This document shows positions 8,040 through 13,299 of a stretch of DNA of 15,469 bases, one piece after another (position 1 is the first letter of the stretch; every line of letters starts with the position of its first letter). The DNA comes from UBA10649 sp964597445. Its GTDB lineage: Bacteria > Actinomycetota > Actinomycetes > S36-B12. The notes beneath the pieces are model-generated. The model was not told the origin of the DNA. It ran no database searches and was given only the letters and a program-made list of their open reading frames with translations. The stretch spans positions 1 through 15,469 of the forward strand of contig CAZQXO010000047.1 of NCBI GenBank assembly GCA_964597445.1, read 5' to 3'. Made by a program: the position numbers and the translations under genes.

Positions 8040-9508
8040 CCCGCGTCCTCGCGCGTGTCGCCCTCCTCGCCCAGCGCCGGAGTCGGCAGGACACGCAGTC
8101 CTCGCTTCGGTGCGCGGGACCGCTCGAGGAGGTCGTCCATCGATTCCCGAAGACAGGACGTGAGCAGGTCGATGTCGACGAGGGCATCGCGATCGGCGTA
8201 GAGACCGACGTAGACACCACCGTCGTAGGAGATGACCCCGATGCTCAGCGCCTGATTCTGCGTCAGCGGGACCACCGGATAGGCGGCGATCATGCGCGAG
8301 CCCGCGGCGTAGAGGGGCCGCTGGGGACCGGGGACGTTCGTGATGACGAGGTTGTAGAGGCGGTTCGACACCGTGGCACCCACGCGAGCACCGAGGGCAT
8401 GGAGCGTCGGTGGGCCGAAGCCCGCGATCCCGACGATCGCATCCGCACCCACGAAGTGGGAGCTCTCCTCCAGGAGGGCGAGCTGGTAGCTGATCTGCTG
8501 GAGACGGACCGTCGGGTCCGGCTCCCCGACCGGCAGCTCGACCAGAGTCGCCGACACCCGGTTTCCACCGGCGTGGCCGGAATTGGAGGCTGGCACAGCG
8601 ATGCTGACGGGCAGCATCGCGCGGAGGATGTCGCCCTGCGCGACCGGACGCCCGCGCGCCTGGAGCCACGAGCGCAGGCCGCCGGCAATCACCGCGAGGA
8701 TGACGTCGTTGATCGTTCCGCCCATCGCCCGCCGCACGCGCTTCACATCGCGCAGCGAGAGATCGAGGGTCACGAACCGACGCTGTTCCCCGATGGCGAC
8801 GTTGAGCGGACTCGGGACGGGACCGCGTGCGATCGCGAAGGCGGTCGAGAGGACACCCACCGCCTTGCCTCCCAAGGACGTGACGGCGTGGGAGATGTCC
8901 TGCGCCGTCTCGCGCACGGCCTCGATGGCTGCTGCCGGTCGCGTGCTCAACTCAGTGAAGGCGTGGGACAGCAGCTCGATGTCCGTGGGCTCCGGGCGCG
9001 GACGCCAACTGTCGATGGCCGCCGGAGTGAAGTCGTCCGAGGTGTCCAGCATGACCTGGGCGATGTCGACGGCGGAGAGTCCGTCGATGAGGGCCTCGTG
9101 GCTCTTGGTGATGATGGCGAAGTTGCCATCCGCGAGTCCCTCGACCAGGTACATCTCCCACAGGGGGCGCGATCGATCGAGCGGTCGGCTCATGATGCGC
9201 GCGACGAGCTCCTGCAGCTGCGACATCGAGCCCGGCTTGGGAAGCGCAGACCTTCGCACGTGGTAGGTCACGTCGAAGCCCTCGTCATCGACCCAGACCG
9301 GGCGTGCGATGCCGAAGGGCACGTGGCGCACCCGCTGGCGGTAGCGCGGGACGTAGGGCAGCCGCTGACTGATCAGGCGCACGAGTCGCTCGTGGTCGAA
9401 GCCACCGATCGGCGGAGCGAAGACCGCCACTCCGCCGGAGTGCATCGGCGTGGATGGCGTCTCCATGAAGAGGAAGGAGGCATCGAGGGCGGACATCCGA
9501 TTCGTCAT
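8036..9508 (-). CDS. WS/DGAT family O-acyltransferase (wax ester synthase / diacylglycerol acyltransferase)
   Basis: A 490-residue protein of the bacterial WS/DGAT family, which transfers acyl groups from acyl-CoA to diacylglycerol or long-chain alcohols at the membrane face. Seen here: N-terminal LSALD-like start (MSALDASFLFMET, residues 5-17), PLWEMYLVEGL (115-125), the active-site region KSHEALIDG (135-143), NDVILAVIAGGLR (267-279), and TNVPGPQRPLY (390-400). The canonical HHxxxDG reads HEALIDG here: the second histidine, generally regarded as the catalytic base, is a glutamate. Activity as a standard acyltransferase is therefore uncertain, although His137, Asp142 and Gly143 remain. I chose the ATG at 9508 because AAGGAGG lies five bases upstream; a GTG at 9514 would overlap that site. 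Coupled to the patatin gene by an ATGA overlap. Confidence 0.93.
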   Translation of the reverse strand: MTNRMSALDASFLFMETPSTPMHSGGVAVFAPPIGGFDHERLVRLISQRLPYVPRYRQRVRHVPFGIARPVWVDDEGFDVTYHVRRSALPKPGSMSQLQELVARIMSRPLDRSRPLWEMYLVEGLADGNFAIITKSHEALIDGLSAVDIAQVMLDTSDDFTPAAIDSWRPRPEPTDIELLSHAFTELSTRPAAAIEAVRETAQDISHAVTSLGGKAVGVLSTAFAIARGPVPSPLNVAIGEQRRFVTLDLSLRDVKRVRRAMGGTINDVILAVIAGGLRSWLQARGRPVAQGDILRAMLPVSIAVPASNSGHAGGNRVSATLVELPVGEPDPTVRLQQISYQLALLEESSHFVGADAIVGIAGFGPPTLHALGARVGATVSNRLYNLVITNVPGPQRPLYAAGSRMIAAYPVVPLTQNQALSIGVISYDGGVYVGLYADRDALVDIDLLTSCLRESMDDLLERSRAPKRGLRVLPTPALGEEGDTREDAG

Positions 9509-9513
9509 GCCCA

Positions 9514-9520
9514 CCTCCTT
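9514..9520 (-). promoter_or_regulatory. Ribosome binding site of the WS/DGAT gene (AAGGAGG)
   Basis: Near-perfect Shine-Dalgarno on the minus strand, five bases before ATG 9508. It excludes the GTG at 9514 as start, since that codon overlaps the site. Confidence 0.8.
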
Positions 9521-9584
9521 CGGGGGGCGGTGCGTCCTGCCCGTCCCCTGGCAGGCAGCCGAGCCGCTACTCGCCAGTAGGTCT

Positions 9585-10859
9585 CTATCTTGACACGACG
9601 GATGCGGCGACGGTGGTCATGGCCCGTCGGACCCGGGAGCGTCGGGCTCCCTCCCCCAGGCTCCGGCCGGTGTCCCAGCAGCGCTGCACGGCCGCAGCGT
9701 CGGCTGGCACGTCGACCAGCCGACGCACTCCGGTCCGCTCCCCCACGAGGTCACGCCACTCCCGTCCCCGCCCGTCCGAGCGATTGCGCACGAGTGTCAC
9801 CGGAATCCCGGGAGCCGTCTGGGTCAGATGATCCATGCCGGACAGCAGGCGGACCGCTCCCACCGGTGAGGCGTCACCGACAGCGACGACGTGATCGGCC
9901 GAGGCAAGGGCGCTCACGGCGGCTGCATTGCGCTGACGCCCCCACGCCGCGGGCGACGCATCGACCTCGAGGCAGAAACCCGTGTCGATGACGATCACAT
10001 CGAAGGCCTCGCGTGCGGTCGCCCACACGCGTTCCAGTGCGACCGGACGGCAGTCCACCCACCGCTCCGGCCGGTCGATGCCGCCCAGCACGCGCCATCG
10101 ACCGTGACCGATCGCATCGCATGACATCGTCAATGACACCAGCCCGGAGGGACGCAGGGTGCCGGCTTCGGCGCTGCGACAGGCGGAGGCCAGTCCGCTG
10201 GTCTCCTCCACCAGGCCCAGGGCCAGCGCGATGGACGGGGCGTACGTGTCGGCATCGACGAGACACACCCGCGCCCCCTCGCCGGCGAGGGTCTCGGCCA
10301 CGCCCACGGCGACCGTCGTGCGTCCGGGGGCACCCATGGGCCCCCAGACGGCGACGACCGTCGAGGATCCCCTGCGCGGAGGAGCATCCACTCCCCGCGC
10401 GGGAGGCGACTCCACGACCGGGATCGCCCGGAATGGTGCTTCGGGCAGAGACGGACCGACGTCTCCGTCCGGCGTCACCGCTGTCGACGACGTCCGCACC
10501 GGCTCGTGGGGGGCCGCCGAGGCCGAGCAGACATCCGCCACTTGCTGCATGGTCGCGTGCGCGGTGGGCGCCGTGGCGAGGACGGTGCGCACGCCCATCC
10601 GCGACAGCCGATCAGCGCCGAGGCCATCGGCGGCCAGGCCGACGACCACGCGCTGACCCAGCCGTGCGACGACGTCCGGAGCGAGCCTCGGCAGGGTCGC
10701 GGCGACCACCACGGTGCAGGCCGGATCACCGGCCGCCGCACCCAGCAGATCGGCGGCATCGACACACCGCCGCACCACATTCAGCCCGGTCGCCTGGGCG
10801 GCCTTGACCAGGTCGGGCTCATTGCCCAGACCGGCCAGCGCGAGGATGATCGAGGTCAC
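9585..10859 (-). CDS. CpaE/TadZ-like MinD/ParA-family P-loop protein
   Basis: A 424-residue protein with a receiver-like N-terminal half (about 1-115, strands ending in VVVAAT and VVVGLAADG), a Pro/Ala-rich linker (about 115-165) and a MinD/ParA-type domain (about 166-420). Visible in the latter: P-loop GPMGAPGRTT (173-182), DADTYAPS (202-209) equivalent to the second nucleotide motif, and Walker B-like VIVIDTG (288-294). The two lysines of the deviant Walker A (KGGxGKT) are replaced: Met175 at the signature position and Arg180 at the P-loop position. Arginine at the second site is, to my recollection, frequent in actinobacterial relatives. TadZ/CpaE proteins place Flp pilus machinery at a cell pole, but no pilus ATPase, platform or pilin gene is in this window, so that role is not shown. 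The GTG start overlaps the SAF gene stop (GTGA), with AGGAGG seven bases upstream. Confidence 0.85.
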   Translation of the reverse strand: MTSIILALAGLGNEPDLVKAAQATGLNVVRRCVDAADLLGAAAGDPACTVVVAATLPRLAPDVVARLGQRVVVGLAADGLGADRLSRMGVRTVLATAPTAHATMQQVADVCSASAAPHEPVRTSSTAVTPDGDVGPSLPEAPFRAIPVVESPPARGVDAPPRRGSSTVVAVWGPMGAPGRTTVAVGVAETLAGEGARVCLVDADTYAPSIALALGLVEETSGLASACRSAEAGTLRPSGLVSLTMSCDAIGHGRWRVLGGIDRPERWVDCRPVALERVWATAREAFDVIVIDTGFCLEVDASPAAWGRQRNAAAVSALASADHVVAVGDASPVGAVRLLSGMDHLTQTAPGIPVTLVRNRSDGRGREWRDLVGERTGVRRLVDVPADAAAVQRCWDTGRSLGEGARRSRVRRAMTTVAASVVSR

Positions 10860-11527
10860 GGTTGCGCCTCCTGACTGGCAGCCGGGACCGTCACGAGGTC
10901 GAGTGAGCCCTCTCGCACAGCGGCCACGAGATCGGCCACCTGCGCCTCCGGCACGGCGAGTTCGACGCCCCGTGCTCCGCCGAAGCCTCCCGCGTCGTCC
11001 GTCACCACGCGCACGCGTGCCGCGGGAAGCACGAGACGGGGATCCGTCGCCGCGGCCCCCAGGGCCGAGGCATCACTCACCCAGACGTCCACGAGATCTC
11101 CCGGCAGCAATGTGGCCGGCGCATGACCCGGCTCGACGGCGACCGTGACCCCGCGCAGGGAGGCTCCGGGGGACGGTGCCAGGGCACTCGCAGGAATCAG
11201 CTCCCCCGCCGTGATCGGCCAGCGGAGCTCGACACCGGCATCCGGGGCGGCGGTCAGGTAGTCGTCGGCGAGCGAGCGAGGAACGGCGACCATCACGGTG
11301 TCCTGAACCGTCGAGCCGACCGCCAGGTCACGGCTCGCCTGCAGGACGAGCACGTCGTCAGCCTGACCGCCGACGATGGCGGCTCCACCCACGGCCGCTG
11401 CCGCGAGCAGCCCGACACCCGCCCAGACACGGAGGTCGCTCCACCGGGCCTGCGACTGCCGAGCGGTGGGTCGACCAGGTGTCTCGGGTGCCGAGGACCG
11501 TGAACTGCGCAGCGAGGTGATCGACAT
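10856..11527 (-). CDS. SAF-domain membrane protein, CpaB/RcpC-like
   Basis: A 223-residue protein with a short basic cytoplasmic N-terminus (Ser/Arg/Pro-rich, 1-33), one transmembrane helix (about 34-54, VWAGVGLLAAAAVGGAAIVGG region), then an exported part. The exported part has a SAF domain (about 57-120, with RDLAVGSTVQ and ITAGELIPASAL, the typical paired SAF signatures) and an RcpC/CpaB-like segment (about 125-215, VTVAVEPGHAPATLLPGDLVDVWV). CpaB proteins are periplasmic parts of Flp/Tad secretion and their SAF domains may bind carbohydrate or cell wall. Here the protein is shorter than most CpaB proteins. ATG 11527 is preceded by GGAGAGGA seven bases upstream. It is the first gene of a two-gene unit with the CpaE-like gene, coupled by a GTGA overlap, so the two proteins are likely made together and may interact across the membrane. 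Confidence 0.85.
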   Translation of the reverse strand: MSITSLRSSRSSAPETPGRPTARQSQARWSDLRVWAGVGLLAAAAVGGAAIVGGQADDVLVLQASRDLAVGSTVQDTVMVAVPRSLADDYLTAAPDAGVELRWPITAGELIPASALAPSPGASLRGVTVAVEPGHAPATLLPGDLVDVWVSDASALGAAATDPRLVLPAARVRVVTDDAGGFGGARGVELAVPEAQVADLVAAVREGSLDLVTVPAASQEAQP

Positions 11528-11634
11528 CGAGGTTCCTCTCCGAAGACGTCGGCACAGGATCGCTCGAAACGCCGGCAGCGCCTAACGGCTATCCACAGGC
11601 CCCCCGGCTGCCGGCACCCGTCACCCCTGTTTGG

Positions 11635-11649
11635 CACGATCGGGTCGTG
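11635..11649. promoter_or_regulatory. Inverted repeat CACGA-N5-TCGTG over the start codon of the small DNA-binding gene
   Basis: Perfect 5-base arms around TCGGG; the right arm contains the GTG start codon at 11647. It lies in the 119-base region between the divergent SAF and DNA-binding genes. It could be an autoregulatory operator or an RNA hairpin that hides the start codon. Arms are short, so chance is possible. Confidence 0.35.
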
Positions 11650-11886
11650 GCCCCGCGGTTCCTCACCCTCGCCGACGTCGCTGAGACACTGAACATCTCG
11701 GCGGCCCAGACGTATGCCCTCGTCCGCAGCGGGGACCTTCCGGCCATCAAGATCGGCGGCCGCGGACAGTGGCGGGTCGAGGCGAGTGCCCTCGAGGAGT
11801 TCATCGCCCGCAAGTACGAGCAGACTCGGGAGTTCGTGGCGAGCCATCCGTTCGGCTCCGACGACGCCGATTCCCCCGAGCGCTGA
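11647..11886 (+). CDS. Small MerR/excisionase-type helix-turn-helix protein
   Basis: A 79-residue protein formed almost entirely of one winged helix-turn-helix domain of the excisionase/BldC type. LTLADVAETLNIS (about residues 6-18) is the first helix pair, AQTYALVRSGDLPAIKIGG (20-38) holds the recognition helix and the turn into the wing, and WRVEASALEEFI (42-53) is the usual closing helix. A short acidic tail follows (GSDDADSPER). It lacks any effector domain. There is no integrase or phage gene nearby, so it is more likely a host regulator than a phage excisionase. The start is a GTG with no recognisable ribosome binding site, which fits a leaderless or weakly translated message. It is divergent from the SAF/CpaE unit and is the nearest candidate regulator for it. 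Convergent with the next gene. Confidence 0.82.
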   Translation: MAPRFLTLADVAETLNISAAQTYALVRSGDLPAIKIGGRGQWRVEASALEEFIARKYEQTREFVASHPFGSDDADSPER

Positions 11887-11899
11887 GCTCCCCACCCGG

Positions 11900-11916
11900 G
11901 CCGCGGGCCACGCGGC
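11900..11916. terminator. Hairpin between convergent genes, likely bidirectional terminator
   Basis: GCCGCG-GGCCA-CGCGGC, a perfect 6-base GC stem with a 5-base loop, lies in the 34-base gap between the stop codons of two converging genes. Weaker outer pairing (CTGAGC near 11883 with GCTCTCAG near 11917, two bases bulged) may extend it through both stop codons. No T-tract follows in either direction. Confidence 0.5.
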
Positions 11917-11920
11917 GCTC

Positions 11921-12436
11921 TCAGTCGAACGCCCATGCCTCGACGGAGTCGAAGGGCACGACCCACGTGTGCGCAGGGTCAGCACCGTGGAGCTCGACAT
12001 GGTCGGCGCCCACCCAGCGAAGCACGCCCGCGCGTACGCGACCATCACCGCACGTCACCCTGACCAGCCCACCCTCGCGCCAGGCCTCGCGCAACCAGGA
12101 CCCCAGTGTCACGTCACCTCCCGCCTCCGCGGCCGACTCATCGCGGAGGCCGCGCGAGGATCCCTCGAGGACTGCGATGGCGCGCGTGGGGACGAGGGCG
12201 ATCCCGCCGGAAGGCGTGGTCACCGGCACGTGCGCCAGCACCCGGACGTCGTCGGTGAGTTCACCGTCGAATGCGACGCCACAGCGCAGCAGGATGCGCA
12301 CCGGACCACGACGGTCGACGAGTCGCAACCGACCAGCCTCCGCCAGGAAGACCTCGTAGGCCTCATCGACGAGGTCGGCATCGGCATCGGCCTGCACGAT
12401 CGATTCGGCCTCGGCCCACAGCCGCAGGGGATCCAC
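11921..12436 (-). CDS. Actinobacterial protein of unknown function with two SH3/Sm-like repeats
   Basis: About 171 residues. An N-terminal acidic helix region (residues 1-35, WAEAESIVQADADADLVDEA) is followed by two similar beta-rich units. Unit 1 is about 44-91 (GPVRILL, GELTDDVRVLA, ALVPTRAIAVL). Unit 2 is about 122-169 (GLVRVTC, GVLRWVGADHVEL, WVVPFDSVEAW). Each has VR plus hydrophobics, a glycine turn, a G-x-L strand, a V-x-x strand and a VP-x-x-[IV/V] ending, which resembles small SH3 or Sm-like barrels. I recall similar proteins beside the same neighbours in other actinobacteria, often labelled hypothetical; I assign no function. The GTG at 12436 is chosen because homology-like content begins there. 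GGGGGA lies about 10 bases upstream, which is a loose spacing. The frame stays open far upstream (to 13078), but that part antisenses the Rv3235-family gene. Confidence 0.72.
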   Translation of the reverse strand: MDPLRLWAEAESIVQADADADLVDEAYEVFLAEAGRLRLVDRRGPVRILLRCGVAFDGELTDDVRVLAHVPVTTPSGGIALVPTRAIAVLEGSSRGLRDESAAEAGGDVTLGSWLREAWREGGLVRVTCGDGRVRAGVLRWVGADHVELHGADPAHTWVVPFDSVEAWAFD

Positions 12437-12598
12437 CCGGGGAGCATCCCCCGATCGGTGCGCGAGGTCACCGGGGAGATGCGCACCTGTGGACGGATGT
12501 TTGGCCGGCCACAGCGCGGGGCATACCCGACGCAGGTCACCGCCGAGCACCGTCGACAGTGACGCGAGGGGCTCCGTCCACCGGCACTGTCGGAGCCC

Positions 12599-12627
12599 TT
12601 GACACGCATCAACACGTGTCATACAAA
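12599..12627 (+). promoter_or_regulatory. Sigma70-type promoter of the Rv3235-family gene
   Basis: A perfect -35 box TTGACA (12599-12604), a 17-base spacer, and a -10 box TACAAA (12622-12627, four of six consensus bases). It sits in a local A/T-rich patch of otherwise very GC-rich sequence. Predicted start of transcription is near 12634, giving a leader of about 80 bases to the GTG at 12716. It is the clearest promoter in the window and lies in the 279-base region between divergent genes. Confidence 0.7.
12600..12621. promoter_or_regulatory. Operator-like inverted repeat TGACACG-N8-CGTGTCA
   Basis: Perfect 7-base arms with an 8-base spacer, 22 bases in all. The left arm overlaps the -35 box and the right arm ends right before the -10 box. 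An internal palindrome ACACGTGT (12612-12619) is nested on the right side. The position across the spacer is what is expected of a repressor operator, or of an activator site of the MerR type acting within the spacer. The binding protein is unknown. Confidence 0.55.
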
Positions 12628-12715
12628 TGCAAACACACGTAAACGCATGGATCGCCTGACTCAGGCCCGCGGCCCCCGACGCGGACGTCCGTACGTCCAT
12701 CTCGAGGGGAGTGCC

Positions 12716-13267
12716 GTGAATTCCGCCGACGACGCCCGCCTGCCCGGGCCGCTGCCATCCGACCCGCCCGCGCCCCCGCGGCTGAGCCTCATCCGGGGGG
12801 AGGGCGCCGGAGCCCGCCAGCTCCCGCTTCCCTTCGAGTACGAGGTCAGGCCCGGGGTGCCCGCCGTCCCTCCGGCACCGCCCCACCTGCACCTCGTGGG
12901 CGACGCGCACCCGGAGATCTCCCCCGACCTGCCCCCGCCCGGCGTGTGGACCATGCGCCTGGCCCGGGCGATCGACGAGGTCGCGCATGGTGAGCGCCCC
13001 GCCAGCCAGCTGGCCCCGCACCTGACCCGCGAGCAGCTGACGAAGCTGTCCATCCGAGGTCAGGCGCTGGCACGCCATCCGTCGCAGCGGGCGCAGCGCG
13101 GCTCCGCCCGCCTGCGGACCGTCACCGGGGTGCGCGTGTGCCCCGTGGCACCTGGCGTCGTCGAGGCCTCTGCCGTCCTCACCGGCGGTCAGCGGGCCCG
13201 GGCCATCGCCCTGCGACTGGAGGCCGTGGGCAGCCAGTGGGTAGCGACGGTCGTGGACCTCGGCTGA
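12716..13267 (+). CDS. Rv3235 family protein (DUF6459)
   Basis: A 183-residue protein of an actinobacterial family named after Mycobacterium tuberculosis Rv3235; no function is established to my knowledge. The N-terminal 75 residues are Pro/Ala-rich and probably disordered (with LPLPFEYEV and PHLHLVGDAHPE as the only less biased parts). The conserved domain runs from about 75 to the end: a helical part (RLARAIDEVAHGERPASQLAPH, LTREQLTKL) and a beta-rich part (GVRVCPVAPGVVEASAVL, ARAIALRLEAVGSQWVATVVDL) that looks like a small ligand- or protein-binding fold. No signal peptide or membrane helix. The GTG at 12716 has GAGGGGAG four bases upstream; an in-frame ATG at 12647 would add 23 residues but has no ribosome binding site. 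It is convergent with secA, as close as 27 bases. Confidence 0.85.
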   Translation: MNSADDARLPGPLPSDPPAPPRLSLIRGEGAGARQLPLPFEYEVRPGVPAVPPAPPHLHLVGDAHPEISPDLPPPGVWTMRLARAIDEVAHGERPASQLAPHLTREQLTKLSIRGQALARHPSQRAQRGSARLRTVTGVRVCPVAPGVVEASAVLTGGQRARAIALRLEAVGSQWVATVVDLG

Positions 13268-13299
13268 TCAGGCCGCCGAGAACGGCAGCAGGAATCAGC
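13263..13299. terminator. Stem-loop spanning both stop codons of the convergent Rv3235-family and secA genes
   Basis: Outer arms GCTGAT (13263-13268) and ATCAGC (13294-13299) are perfectly complementary and each contains one gene's stop codon. An inner stem GCCG-AGAA-CGGC (13275-13286) sits between. The 27-base intergenic gap leaves little other room for termination, so this is a likely shared terminator. The inner bulges are asymmetric and there is no T-tract. Confidence 0.45.

Noticed and set aside
8040..8669. Upstream extension of the patatin frame by 210 codons
   Set aside because: The extension lies wholly inside the acyltransferase gene in another frame; ATG 8039 with the ATGA overlap and the following glycine loop is the convincing start.
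7958..9580. 540-codon open frame on the plus strand
   Set aside because: It is antisense to the WS/DGAT gene, with low-complexity Arg/Asp/Gly composition and no recognisable motif.
9567..9580. CTACT-CGCC-AGTAG hairpin between the CpaE-like and WS/DGAT genes
   Set aside because: Only five base pairs, low stability, upstream of the CpaE-like stop on the wrong side to terminate it; not convincing as a terminator or operator.
9590..9595. TTGACA on the plus strand
   Set aside because: It lies at the 3' end of the minus-strand CpaE-like gene with no -10 box at proper spacing and no plus-strand gene downstream.
11647..11886. Reading the small helix-turn-helix protein as a phage excisionase and sign of an integrated element
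   Set aside because: There is no integrase, attachment repeat or phage gene nearby, and the flanking genes are ordinary chromosomal ones.
12437..13078. Upstream extension of the paired-barrel protein
   Set aside because: It would run antisense through the Rv3235-family gene and its promoter; its sequence is Gly/Arg-biased and lacks conserved features.
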